A stretch of 19,397 nt of DNA from an uncultured Oscillospiraceae bacterium. Lineage in GTDB: Bacteria > Bacillota > Clostridia > Oscillospirales > Acutalibacteraceae. A model generated the notes under the pieces. It was not told where the DNA came from, did no database searches, and was given only the letters and a program-made list of their open reading frames with translations. Position numbers and translations under genes: made by a program. The stretch spans positions 1 to 19,397 of the forward strand of contig UQLR01000026.1 in NCBI GenBank assembly GCA_900541975.1, given 5' to 3'. Of this stretch, positions 8,075-14,534 are shown one piece after another (within the stretch, counting starts at the first letter, position 1; each line of letters begins with the position of its first letter).

Positions 8075-8509
8075 ATGGGAAAAATCTTTGTATTGTCGGT
8101 AACAGACCATGAAGAATACATACTTAGCAGAATTATGGAGATTATTGCAGCCGAGCCAGGATTTGACCATATTGTGTCATCTCACCCTTGTAATACTCTT
8201 GTTTTTCCGGGATTGGAGCTTCGCCTGAAGGAGAGAACGGTACACCGAAACGGCGAGTTAATTTCTATGACCCATCGGGAATTTGCGACATTGGTATACT
8301 TGGCAAACCACCCGTCCTGGGTATTTTCTGCTGGGCAGATTTATGAAGAAGTGTGGGGTGAGGATGGTGAAAACTGCGGAACAGCCGTTGCCAGCGTCAT
8401 TGGTCAGATCCGCAGAAAACTGACTCCGGATATGCCGAAAGCGGGTTATATCCGTACTGTTTTGGGGAGCGGATACAAATTTGAAGTTCCGCAAGGTATG
8501 GCAGAATAG
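8075..8509 (+). CDS. Receiver-less OmpR-type wHTH protein, copy 1
   Basis: A 144-residue protein. Residues about 48-140 form a full OmpR/PhoB winged-helix domain (LELRLKERTVHRNGELISMTHREF, then VASVIGQIRRKL as recognition helix and IRTVLGSGYKF as the wing). Residues 1-45 (MGKIFVLSVTDHEEYILSRI...) resemble only the first strand and helix of a receiver domain; the phosphoacceptor Asp and the rest are missing, so it cannot be a normal phosphorylated regulator. GGGAGGG precedes ATG 8075. Two close relatives lie at 12468-12893 and 15914-16336 on the other strand; this copy is the most divergent. It follows the DUF6440-like gene and ends in a good terminator. Likely a DNA-binding regulator; targets unknown. 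Confidence 0.88.
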   Translation: MGKIFVLSVTDHEEYILSRIMEIIAAEPGFDHIVSSHPCNTLVFPGLELRLKERTVHRNGELISMTHREFATLVYLANHPSWVFSAGQIYEEVWGEDGENCGTAVASVIGQIRRKLTPDMPKAGYIRTVLGSGYKFEVPQGMAE

Positions 8510-8551
8510 AACAATCAAATATATATTAGCTGCGCACATTATGAAGCAGCC

Positions 8552-8589
8552 AAAAGCGGGAAACCTTTATGATGGGTCTCCTGCTTTTT
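8552..8589 (+). terminator. Intrinsic terminator after wHTH copy 1
   Basis: AAAAGCGGGAAACC (8552-8565) pairs with GGTCTCCTGCTTTT, ending at about 8588, with one wobble and one mismatch, and runs into TTTTTGTTTT. Confidence 0.75.
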
Positions 8590-8621
8590 GTTTTCATAAA
8601 AATAGTGTGTGATTGTTGAGA

Positions 8622-8640
8622 ATAGGCGTCATATAGGCGT
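8622..8640 (+). repeat. Direct repeats ahead of parM; candidate parC/operator
   Basis: ATAGGCGT occurs at 8622-8629 and again at 8633-8640, an 11-base period (about one helical turn). A TATAAA -10 candidate follows at 8651-8656, so the repeats sit over the -35 region. In ParMRC systems the ParR adaptor binds tandem repeats in the promoter, serving as both centromere and repressor site. Two copies are fewer than a normal centromere, so an operator for another regulator is also possible. Confidence 0.4.
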
Positions 8641-8676
8641 AAAGGATATGTATAAAGTAAAAAGGAGGCATTACAT

Positions 8677-9591
8677 ATGCTTATTGGCGTTGATCATGGC
8701 AACAAACAAATTAAAACGGTTCATTGCAACCCCTTTGTGTCCGGTCTGAAGCAGAGTGTCACCCGTCCCTTTGGACAGAATGTGCTGAGGTATCAGAATA
8801 CCTACTATACGCTGTCTACTGAGCGGATTCCTTATCGGAAAGATAAAACGGAGGATGATCGCTTCTTTATCCTGACCCTATTTGCTCTGGCTGGTGAGAT
8901 TGAAGCGAGGGGAGCATATTCCTCAGAGGTTCAGCGTATCCAACTGGCGGTAGGGTTGCCGCCGGCACACTTTGGCGCCCAGGTGGAGCGGTTTACACAA
9001 TACTTTGGGCAGCGGGGAATGGTAGAATTTGAGGTGCAGGGCAAGCCGTATTCCATCTATATTGAAGATGTGGCCTGCTTCCCACAGGCTTATGCAGCGG
9101 CGGCCACCATGCTTCACACGCTTGTTGAAGAGCCCAAGGCGGTAATTTTGGATATTGGTGGGTTTACTGCTGACTATCTGCTGATGAAAAACGGAGAGAT
9201 TGACCTTACCTCCTGTGATTCGTTAGAAAATGGCGTGATCCTGTTGTACAATAAGGTGCGTTCAAAGGTGAATTCGGAGCTGGATCTGTTGTTGGATGAA
9301 GGAGATGTGGATGCCATACTGATGGGGAAAAAGACGCAATATCCGGATGCAGCCATATGGCTGACAGAACAGATGACGCAGGAATTTATCAATGACCTGT
9401 TCAGCACGCTGCGGGAGCGAATGTTGGACTTGCAATATTGCAAGGTAGTATTTGTAGGCGGTGGCGCCATTCTTTTGAAGCGGCAGATCGAAACTTCGGG
9501 CAAGGTGGGAACACCATTCTTCGTACCGAAAATCAATGCAAATGCGGATGGCTATGAGTATCTGTACCGGATTGAAACAGCAGGCAGGTGA
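8677..9591 (+). CDS. parM: ParM/StbA-family actin-like ATPase
   Basis: A 304-residue actin-like protein. The phosphate-1 loop is in MLIGVDHGNKQIKT (3-14), phosphate-2 is LDIGGFTADYLLMKNG (about 158-173), the adenosine motif is VVFVGGGAILL (about 253-263), and the tail NANADGYEYL is typical of ParM/Alp relatives. Such proteins polymerise with ATP and push apart DNA copies bound through a ParR adaptor. AGGAGG precedes ATG 8677. The next gene starts 4 bases after the stop and looks like the adaptor; repeats lie in the leader. On integrative elements such genes are thought to stabilise the excised circle. Length is near the family norm (about 300-330) and no key motif is missing. Confidence 0.9.
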   Translation: MLIGVDHGNKQIKTVHCNPFVSGLKQSVTRPFGQNVLRYQNTYYTLSTERIPYRKDKTEDDRFFILTLFALAGEIEARGAYSSEVQRIQLAVGLPPAHFGAQVERFTQYFGQRGMVEFEVQGKPYSIYIEDVACFPQAYAAAATMLHTLVEEPKAVILDIGGFTADYLLMKNGEIDLTSCDSLENGVILLYNKVRSKVNSELDLLLDEGDVDAILMGKKTQYPDAAIWLTEQMTQEFINDLFSTLRERMLDLQYCKVVFVGGGAILLKRQIETSGKVGTPFFVPKINANADGYEYLYRIETAGR

Positions 9592-9595
9592 TGGC

Positions 9596-10006
9596 ATGGG
9601 CGAGAAAAAAGAACGAGGACGGTTTACGCTGCGCTTTAATGAGGGCGATCCCATACACGAGACTGCCATTGGATTACTGGAGTTACAGAGTCCCCGCACA
9701 AAAGCGCAATATGTGGCAAATGCAGTGGTCTACTATAATGAGCACTTTGGGCAGGAGCCGCAGCCGCTAAATGCTTCGATTATCAGCAAAGAAGCGGTGG
9801 TAGCTATCGTCAAAGAGATTTTGCGGCAGGAAGGTATGGGACAGGAAAAAGCAAAAGAGCAGATTCCCACAGCCAGATTGGTGGAGAAGCCTGCAGCGCC
9901 TGTGATGCTTTCGGCTGCACAGGAAGTGGACGATGATCCGGAAATGGACGATAGGACACGCAGCCTGATTGCCAGTACTTTGTCTGCGTTCCGCAGCAGG
10001 GGATAA
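9596..10006 (+). CDS. ParR/StbB-like adaptor, ribbon-helix-helix candidate
   Basis: A 136-residue protein directly behind ParM. Residues about 7-50 (RGRFTLRFNEGDPIHETAI, then SPRTKAQYVANAVVYYNEHF) fit a ribbon-helix-helix DNA-binding fold: a short strand followed by two helices. The second half is low-complexity and charged (EKPAAP, DDDPEMDD) and ends in a helix (SLIASTLSAFRSRG), the part expected to touch the ParM filament. I chose ATG 9596, which has AGGTGA just upstream and gives MGEKKERGRF; earlier in-frame sequence overlaps parM. Role inferred: bind the parC-like repeats ahead of parM and link them to the filament. The assignment rests on position and fold more than on identity. Confidence 0.75.
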   Translation: MGEKKERGRFTLRFNEGDPIHETAIGLLELQSPRTKAQYVANAVVYYNEHFGQEPQPLNASIISKEAVVAIVKEILRQEGMGQEKAKEQIPTARLVEKPAAPVMLSAAQEVDDDPEMDDRTRSLIASTLSAFRSRG

Positions 10007-10010
10007 TCAA

Positions 10011-10047
10011 AAGAGGCATGGGAGCCAGTGGTGCTCCTATGCCTCTT
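10011..10047. terminator. Bidirectional terminator between parR and XRE gene
   Basis: AAGAGGCATGGGAGC (10011-10025) pairs with GCTCCTATGCCTCTT (10033-10047) with one mismatch. The hairpin overlaps the end of the convergent XRE gene and separates it from the partition genes. The flanking T/A runs are short. Confidence 0.7.
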
Positions 10048-10366
10048 CCTGTATGGCCGCGATAAAACTGTCTAAAATATCTTCAAAATGCCTGTATTGT
10101 TTGGGCGTCAGTGTGGAAATCTTCTTCATAAGAAGAGAAGAATCTGCTTCTGTGATGACGCCTCGCAACAAATACTCGGTGCTGATGTGAAGTGCATCGC
10201 AGACTTTGAGGATTGTCTCAGGCCGCATAGCCTTTTGCCCCAGTTCTGCGGTGGAGATGGTCTGTGGTGTGACATGAGCCAGCTCTGCCAGAGTTTCTTG
10301 GGTCATATTCAGTTGTTTCCTCCGGTCGAAGATCCGTTTACCCATATCTTTCAGTAGATTTTCCAT
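10037..10366 (-). CDS. XRE-family helix-turn-helix regulator
   Basis: A 109-residue protein with an N-terminal Cro/cI HTH (about 8-66): GKRIFDRRKQLNMTQETLAELAHVTPQTISTAELGQ, then KVCDALHISTEYLL. The tail (TPKQYRHFEDILDSFIAAIQEEA) is helical, as in dimerising XRE repressors. GGAGGTGAC lies just before ATG 10366. It is transcribed away from the SLOG gene at 10493; the shared 126-base gap holds dyads (CCGCT at 10398-10402 with AGCGG at 10419-10423, ATGAC with GTCAT), possible operators. TTAATA-N17-TAAAAT is a candidate promoter on this strand. A likely controller of the accessory element or of itself. Confidence 0.88.
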   Translation of the reverse strand: MENLLKDMGKRIFDRRKQLNMTQETLAELAHVTPQTISTAELGQKAMRPETILKVCDALHISTEYLLRGVITEADSSLLMKKISTLTPKQYRHFEDILDSFIAAIQEEA

Positions 10367-10429
10367 GCGTCACCTCCATGCTATAGTTACATTTTATCCG
10401 CTATGACATGGATTATTAAGCGGTCATGG

Positions 10430-10459
10430 TTGATTTATCTCGTCTATGGCAAGTATAAT
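10430..10459 (+). promoter_or_regulatory. Promoter for the SLOG gene
   Basis: TTGATT (10430-10435), an 18-base spacer and TATAAT (10454-10459). The -35 lies just downstream of the dyads between the XRE and SLOG genes, so repression by the XRE protein is plausible. Confidence 0.6.
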
Positions 10460-10492
10460 ATGCAGAGGAGTATGATGGGAAAGGAGAACCAT

Positions 10493-11047
10493 ATGAACAG
10501 TTTTTCGTGTGTGATTACAGGCCACAGGCCGACCAGATTTAAGTTCAAATATAATGAAAAGGATAAACGCTGCCAACGGATTAAAAAGTGTCTGCAGGAG
10601 CAACTCATACGACTCTATAACCAGGGAGTACGATGCTTTTGGGCTGGAGGGGCAATGGGCGCTGATATGTGGGCAGCGGAGATCCTGCTACGCATGAAAG
10701 AACAGCAAGCGTATCAAGATGTGGAATTGTGCCTGGCTCTCCCTTTTGAGGGTTACGATTCAGACTGGGATGACTGGCACCGAAAGAGGATGGATTTTAT
10801 TCGCAGATATGCTGAAAAGGTCTTAATACTGTGTGAAACGCCATCAAGTGAAAGCTATAAGAAACGCAATTACTATATGGTGGAGCAGGCCGGATATATG
10901 ATAGCTGTCTATGATAATGCACACAATATGCGGTCTGGAACCCAGCAGGCGGTCAACTACGCCAAGAAGAAAGGACTCCAAATCATTTATATCCATCCAG
11001 ATACAGCACAGGTAGCGATGGAAGATACAACTTTATGGAAAAAATAA
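10493..11047 (+). CDS. SLOG-fold protein, DUF1273/YpsA family
   Basis: A 184-residue protein opening SFSCVITGHRPTRFKF, the mark of the DUF1273/YpsA branch of the SLOG superfamily. FWAGGAMGADMWAAE (about 54-68) is the nucleotide-binding glycine loop and ALPFEGYDSDW (about 83-93) the second family motif; GTQQAVNYAKKKG lies near the end. SLOG proteins bind nucleotides or nucleotide-derived ligands; many are carried by conjugative elements with unknown role. I chose ATG 10493 because AAAGGAG lies about 7 bases upstream and MNSFSCVITGHRP is the conserved start; a longer reading from 10403 runs through the promoter. It is followed by a strong terminator, so it is a one-gene unit divergent from the XRE regulator. 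Confidence 0.88.
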   Translation: MNSFSCVITGHRPTRFKFKYNEKDKRCQRIKKCLQEQLIRLYNQGVRCFWAGGAMGADMWAAEILLRMKEQQAYQDVELCLALPFEGYDSDWDDWHRKRMDFIRRYAEKVLILCETPSSESYKKRNYYMVEQAGYMIAVYDNAHNMRSGTQQAVNYAKKKGLQIIYIHPDTAQVAMEDTTLWKK

Positions 11048-11053
11048 AGGAAG

Positions 11054-11116
11054 AGCTCTAAAGCGGAACACTGAGAAAGGTTGCAAAGTAGTGTGTCCGT
11101 TTTAGAGCTTGTTTTG
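11054..11116 (+). terminator. Intrinsic terminator after SLOG gene
   Basis: AGCTCTAAAGCGG (11054-11066) pairs with CCGTTTTAGAGCT (11098-11109), extended by imperfect ACAC/GTGT pairing, then a GTTTTG run. Confidence 0.75.
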
Positions 11117-11257
11117 TCATATAATGTCGAATGATTTTCTTTTTGCTCGAAAGCGATTCCAATGCTACTCCAAGAGTTTCCGAAAACTGTCAGTTACACT
11201 ATGATTATGGCAGTGATCCCAAAACCAATGAAAACTCGATAAGTGGAGGTGGGGGGT

Positions 11258-11320
11258 ATGAGATCAGTACAGTACCCAATGAAAATCGGAAGAAGAGGGC
11301 GGTCTTTATCCTGGCAATAA
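11258..11320 (+). CDS. Possible 20-aa leader peptide
   Basis: ATG 11258 is preceded by GGAGGTGGGGGG and reads MRSVQYPMKIGRRGRSLSWQ, strongly basic, then TAA at 11318. The stop falls between the arms of the terminator hairpin 11297-11342, the layout expected of a leader peptide whose translation affects a terminator. No conserved family recognised. It may equally be chance, since no structural gene follows immediately. Confidence 0.35.
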   Translation: MRSVQYPMKIGRRGRSLSWQ

Positions 11321-11342
11321 GGATGGAGGCCGCCTTTTGTTT
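11297..11342 (+). terminator. Intrinsic terminator or attenuator
   Basis: GGGCGGTCTTTATCC pairs with GGATGGAGGCCGCC (imperfect) and is followed by TTTTGTTTT. It overlaps the end of the 20-codon open frame. Transcription arriving from upstream would stop here unless coupled to translation of that peptide. Confidence 0.65.
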
Positions 11343-11370
11343 TAATTTAATAGAATAGCTGGAATAGCAT

Positions 11371-11399
11371 TTGAAAAAAGTTTTATTTCACAATTTAAT
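11371..11399 (+). promoter_or_regulatory. Promoter ahead of the sigma-like gene leader
   Basis: TTGAAA (11371-11376), a 17-base spacer and TTTAAT (11394-11399). Transcription from here would give a leader of about 420 bases before the sigma-like gene. Confidence 0.55.
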
Positions 11400-11826
11400 A
11401 ATTATTAGCAGGGCGGCAGCGTTGCGCTGCCATATCGCGAAAGAAAGGGGATGATGCAGGCCGCCTGTGTGCCGTCCGCATAACTGCGGACAGGGAGTAA
11501 CGATGTTATGGAGAAAGGATTCCACAACATCGAGCAGTTCATTGCTTTCATAACTCCAGGACACACGGCTTTTCATGAACGGCTCTCAATAGGGGTATAT
11601 CGTCGCGGCAGGACAAGAGAGTTTTCTCCACATAAGGAAAAACCTCCACCTGCTCGGACGGAATCTATTGAACTGCTCGATGCAGCAATTCAAGGAACAG
11701 CTGGTTTTGTCCATTGGTACAAAGCTGGCTGTTTTTCTCTATCACAGCCAAGTTTTGTCCGGTGCAGGTCACCGCCAGAAGCTCAGGAAATCCATCGGAA
11801 TTCTTGAGACTTTTGGAGGTAAAGCC
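11400..11826 (+). other. Hairpin-rich leader before the sigma-like gene
   Basis: No gene here is secure, but inverted repeats are dense. GGCAGCG/CGCTGCC (11415-11431) and GTCCGCA/TGCGGAC (11474-11491) are tight hairpins. A perfect 14-base pair, CATCGAGCAGTTCA (11528-11541) with TGAACTGCTCGATG (11669-11682), encloses 127 bases, and GGCTGT/ACAGCC (11727-11749) is a further hairpin. TTTTGTCC occurs twice as a direct repeat. This could be a regulatory RNA leader, a separate structured RNA, or a DNA processing site such as a transfer origin. An open frame at 11508-11807 overlaps it and is listed separately. Confidence 0.45.
11508..11807 (+). CDS. Doubtful 99-aa open frame in the leader
   Basis: ATG 11508 has AGGGAG about 10 bases upstream and reads MEKGFHNIEQFIAFITPGHT. 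The rest (HKEKPPPARTES, KAGCFSLSQPSFVRCRSPPEAQ) has an unusual, low-order composition with no recognisable domain, and both arms of a perfect 14-base inverted repeat lie in it. It ends about 20 bases before the sigma-like gene. I favour structured leader RNA over protein, but a real small protein cannot be excluded. Confidence 0.28.
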   Translation: MEKGFHNIEQFIAFITPGHTAFHERLSIGVYRRGRTREFSPHKEKPPPARTESIELLDAAIQGTAGFVHWYKAGCFSLSQPSFVRCRSPPEAQEIHRNS

Positions 11827-12234
11827 ATGTGGCAACGGAACAATGGGCAGGCAGAAGATGACCTGCAATTCAGGTTTACAGCATATTTAGTTTCGGCGGT
11901 CAAGCGCCGCAGAAAAGATTATTTGATCCAGCTTTATAAGCGCAGCAGTATAGAGAGTACTGTGGAAGTGGTCTATGAGTCCGAACCCAGCTCAGAGGAA
12001 GTGGTCTTGGATAGATTACCGCTTATGGATGTCATTGAGAATGGAGCGCTTCTGGAGGCGTTGCAGAAACTCAATGAACGGGAACGCCAGATATTTCTGG
12101 CTCGAACGCTGGAGGAAGAAGATTTCGAGACTCTGGGAGCAAAGTTTGGGCTGTCCTATAAAGGGGTGGCTGCACTTTACTACAGGACGATTCAGAAAAT
12201 CAGAAAGAGCATTGAAGGAGGTGACAAGAGATGA
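11827..12234 (+). CDS. Sigma-70-like regulator of conjugative elements
   Basis: A 135-residue protein. Its C-terminal part (ALLEALQKLNERERQIFLARTLEEEDFETLGAKFGLSYKGVAALYYRTIQKIRKSI) is a sigma region-4 helix-turn-helix; the N-terminal part (FRFTAYLVSAVKRRRKDYLIQLYKR) is basic and does not contain a full region 2. This matches the small sigma-like proteins of Tn916-type elements (Orf7 position). GGAGGT lies 5 bases before ATG 11827; an earlier in-frame start at 11668 lies in the hairpin-rich leader and is unlikely. It overlaps the HTH_16 gene by 4 bases (ATGA), as in those elements. The expected role is to activate element transfer genes. Confidence 0.85.
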   Translation: MWQRNNGQAEDDLQFRFTAYLVSAVKRRRKDYLIQLYKRSSIESTVEVVYESEPSSEEVVLDRLPLMDVIENGALLEALQKLNERERQIFLARTLEEEDFETLGAKFGLSYKGVAALYYRTIQKIRKSIEGGDKR

Positions 12235-12413
12235 ATTTTGAATGTCTGCTCCTCAGTGCCAAGGCCGGAAACGAGGATGCCATTACGGCGATCTTACAGA
12301 TGTATCGACCATTGCTGCTCAAGTATGCTATTATTGATGGTGTGCTGGACGAGGATCTGTACCAGGAATTGAGCATTATTTTGTTGAAGGCGATCAAATT
12401 GTTTAAGATTTAA
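12231..12413 (+). CDS. HTH_16 protein, Tn916 Orf8-like
   Basis: A 60-residue protein, MNFECLLLSAKAGNEDAITAIL, then YRPLLLKYAIIDGVLDEDLYQELSIILLKAIKLFKI. The AKAGNEDAI motif, the central PLLLKYA and the DEDLYQEL...IKLF end fit HTH_16, the short helix-turn-helix protein paired with the sigma-like protein in Tn916-type elements. Its start overlaps the sigma-like stop (ATGA), with GGAGGTGAC upstream. Length is close to the whole domain, so it appears intact. In Tn916 the next genes are xis and int; here a terminator follows at once. Confidence 0.8.
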   Translation: MNFECLLLSAKAGNEDAITAILQMYRPLLLKYAIIDGVLDEDLYQELSIILLKAIKLFKI

Positions 12414-12472
12414 GTCAATGAGAAAGGCTCCGAGATCACTTACGGCCTCGGAGCTTTTCTTACTGACTTAAA
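12409..12472. terminator. Bidirectional terminator between HTH_16 and wHTH copy 2
   Basis: A stem of about 26 bp runs from TTTAAGTCA (12409-12417) through GGCTCCGAG, paired with CTCGGAGC through TGACTTAAA (ending 12472), with three wobble or mismatched positions. Both convergent genes have their stop codons inside the stem. This is the right-hand border of the conjugative-element-like genes. Confidence 0.8.
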
Positions 12473-12893
12473 AGGGAGAACTGTTAAATTTATATCCGCT
12501 GCCCAGTACAGTACGGATATAGCCCGCTTTTGGTGTGTCCGGCGTCAGCTTGCGCCGGATCTGACCGATGACGCTGGCAACGGCAGTACCGCGGTGTTCG
12601 CCGTCCCTATCCCATACGGCCTCGTAGATCTGGCTGGCTGAGAATACCCAGTCAGGGTGACGAGCCAGATATGCAAGAACTGCAAACTCATGGTGAGTCA
12701 GTGTAACAAGTTGACCGTTGCAGGATACAGTTTGCTCCTTTAGCCGAATTTCAAGGTCTGGAAAGGAGAGGCTGGCGTTAGAGGGTGGGAGAGCAATATG
12801 GTCAAGCTCTGGTTCGTTTGCAATAGCTTCTATAATTTTATTGAGTATATGTTCTTCGTGGTCTGCAACGGATAATATTAAAAATTTGCCCAT
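12468..12893 (-). CDS. Receiver-less OmpR-type wHTH protein, copy 2
   Basis: A 141-residue protein starting MGKFLILSVADHEEHILNKI. Residues 1-45 are the remnant of a receiver (first strand and helix only, no phosphoacceptor Asp); about 46-138 are a full winged-helix domain with VASVIGQIRRKL as recognition helix and IRTVLGSGYKF as wing. I chose ATG 12893, which has GAAAGGATG upstream; a longer reading from 12926 adds 11 unrelated residues. It is about 85% identical by eye to copy 3 (15914-16336), at the DNA level too, and in the same orientation; copy 1 (8075) is more distant. It lies downstream of the flavin operon but has its own ribosome site. Likely a DNA-binding regulator without a phosphorylation switch. 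Confidence 0.87.
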   Translation of the reverse strand: MGKFLILSVADHEEHILNKIIEAIANEPELDHIALPPSNASLSFPDLEIRLKEQTVSCNGQLVTLTHHEFAVLAYLARHPDWVFSASQIYEAVWDRDGEHRGTAVASVIGQIRRKLTPDTPKAGYIRTVLGSGYKFNSSPF

Positions 12894-13068
12894 ATTGTTC
12901 ACATCCTTTCTTCTCCTTATGTGCATAAGCAGTGGTTCTGTTTTTGGAAAATCTTAAATGAGATGGGGGTATAGTGCCAGAGCCTTTTCTATTTGTAAAA
13001 GGTTGCTGAATATAGAGACTTCAAAACTCTGGGACTGGGGCCATTTGTTCTAATGCTTAAATATCACC

Positions 13069-13761
13069 TTACCCAGAATTAAACTTATAACCGTAGCCAA
13101 TTACAGTTTTTATATACTCGTGCCCCTTGCAATATGGTTTTAGCCTTTTGCGTATTTGGAAAATTGTATTTTCTACTGCGTGCAAATGGTTATTTGTAGG
13201 CTCATGCCAAATCTTTTCATAAATCTGCTCTTTTGTGAATGTGGTTTGAGGAGACTGTTGCAGCAGATAAAGGACTTCAAATTCGTTTGTTGATAAATAA
13301 ACTTCCTTCTGTTCTAATATTACACAATGCCGGTTAACATCAATGTGTAAGGTGTGACTTGCTTGCTTCAATCCCCAAAATTTTAGTGCCATTGTCCGGT
13401 CGTTTGCAATTTGTGCAAGCAGCAATGATAATTCGTTAAATTTTCTAACTTCTCTCAATTTCTTATATAGGTTGACAGTTATCGTACTCCCGTATATGTC
13501 CCTATCAAAATCAAAAATATGTGTTTCGATTGAAACAGAATCATCATTATCAAGTGTGGGGCGTGCCCCAATATGAGTAACACCATAATATCTGTTGTCA
13601 CTTAAAAGAATATCTGCCACATATACCCCTGTCTTTGGCAAAAATGTATTTTTTGCTATTTCCATGTTTGCGGTAGGTGTCCCCACATGCTTTCCAATAC
13701 CTCGGCCGTGTATAACGGTTCCTGTTAGTGTGTAAATAGGCGCATTCGTATTTTCTTTCAT
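13069..13761 (-). CDS. Riboflavin kinase fused to OmpR-type wHTH domain
   Basis: A 230-residue two-domain protein. Residues about 9-130 are a bacterial ATP-dependent flavokinase: LTGTVIHGRGIGKHVGTPTAN with the Mg-ATP residues Thr30 and Asn32 (PTAN motif), TGVYVADIL, YYGVTHIGARPT, then IETHIFDFDRDIYG with the family's catalytic Glu at Glu79, and LREVRKF. The FAD synthetase half of ordinary RibF is absent. Residues about 137-229 are an OmpR/PhoB winged helix (LSTNEFEVLYLL, AVENTIFQIRKRL, IKTVIGYGYKF). No phosphorylation domain is present. The start at ATG 13761 has GAGGATC 6-10 bases upstream; ATG 13773, overlapping the ribU stop as ATGA, is the alternative. It is second in the FMN-riboswitch operon after ribU. 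Inferred role: make FMN from imported riboflavin and regulate transcription in response to flavin. Oddities: Lys in place of the usual Arg before LG, and HIG for NIG. Confidence 0.9.
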   Translation of the reverse strand: MKENTNAPIYTLTGTVIHGRGIGKHVGTPTANMEIAKNTFLPKTGVYVADILLSDNRYYGVTHIGARPTLDNDDSVSIETHIFDFDRDIYGSTITVNLYKKLREVRKFNELSLLLAQIANDRTMALKFWGLKQASHTLHIDVNRHCVILEQKEVYLSTNEFEVLYLLQQSPQTTFTKEQIYEKIWHEPTNNHLHAVENTIFQIRKRLKPYCKGHEYIKTVIGYGYKFNSG

Positions 13762-13769
13762 TTCGATCC

Positions 13770-14414
13770 TCATATAATCCCATTCATTGAAAGGATGATC
13801 AAAACACAAGTCACAATGATGAAATTTGCCAGTATAAGCAGACCGGTATGTTGCTGCCTTGCTTCTTTTTCCAAAGTAGAAATATATCCACTTTTTCTTA
13901 AAGCGGTAACTATGGGCTTATACAGTAAAAAGGTAATGGATGCATTTAACCCGCCTTTCAACAAGTTAAATGGAAGAAAGGCAGGGAGTAACAATTCCAC
14001 AACCGCTTCTCTTGGATACCCCATATAAAGTGGTGTTACCAAATAGTTCCACAGCAGCATAACAATAACCGTTATTAGCCACCCCGATGCCAGGCCAATC
14101 AGTGCACCAGATAGAGTGTGCTTTTTTTTGTAAATGATAGACGCCGTACACGCAAAAGATAGTGTTTGTACGATATTCATGATACAACCTAATATTCCGG
14201 TATCGCTTACTGTAATCATTTCAAGGGTTGCCACAATGACAGATACGATACAGGAAGTCATCGGTCCCCAAATAAAGCCGCCCAAAGTTACAATAACATC
14301 TGATGGGTCATACTTTAAGAATAGAATAATCGGAATCCTGCCAACAACCATGGTGACATAAGTGATTGCACATAGCATCCCAATAGCGGTGATTCTTTTT
14401 GTTTTACAGTTCAT
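13770..14414 (-). CDS. ribU: Riboflavin ECF transporter S component RibU
   Basis: A 214-residue membrane protein with about six helices. RibU marks are LFLKYDPSDVIVTLGGFIWGP (about 32-52), the NYLVTPLYMG segment and LLPAFLPFNLLKGGLN, which line the riboflavin pocket in this family. It binds riboflavin outside and works with the shared ECF module (EcfT, EcfA, EcfA') encoded elsewhere. I chose ATG 14414 with GGAGGAAAG upstream; the reading from 14477 runs through the riboswitch terminator and is not real. It stands behind an FMN riboswitch and intrinsic terminator, confirming flavin control. Its stop lies 8 bases before the proposed start of the kinase-wHTH fusion, or overlaps the alternative start, so the two are co-translated. 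Confidence 0.93.
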   Translation of the reverse strand: MNCKTKRITAIGMLCAITYVTMVVGRIPIILFLKYDPSDVIVTLGGFIWGPMTSCIVSVIVATLEMITVSDTGILGCIMNIVQTLSFACTASIIYKKKHTLSGALIGLASGWLITVIVMLLWNYLVTPLYMGYPREAVVELLLPAFLPFNLLKGGLNASITFLLYKPIVTALRKSGYISTLEKEARQQHTGLLILANFIIVTCVLIILSMNGII

Positions 14415-14433
14415 AATTGCTTTCCTCCGTGAC

Positions 14434-14474
14434 AAAAAATTAACACCCAAAAGAAAAGGTCTTTCAGGTGTTAA
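14434..14474 (-). terminator. Intrinsic terminator of the FMN riboswitch
   Basis: On the minus strand TTAACACC pairs with GGTGTTAA around an A/T-rich middle (+ strand 14440-14474), followed by six U (14434-14439). It lies between the aptamer and the ribU ribosome site, so with FMN bound transcription should stop here. Confidence 0.85.
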
Positions 14475-14534
14475 CATTATAATTAGGCCACAGAAAAGAA
14501 AGTAAGCCTCTTAAAATCTGCGGAAATCTAACCA

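Noticed and set aside
11131..11358. 75-codon plus-strand open frame after the SLOG gene
   Set aside because: No ribosome site, no domain, and it runs through the terminator hairpin at 11297-11342.
12894..13068. Gap between wHTH copy 2 and the kinase-wHTH gene
   Set aside because: A 6-bp CCTTTT/AAAAGG hairpin is present but lacks a U run, and no correctly spaced promoter was found, so nothing is annotated.
13795..14361. Plus-strand open frames opposite ribU
   Set aside because: The minus strand carries RibU motifs and lies behind its riboswitch; these are shadows.
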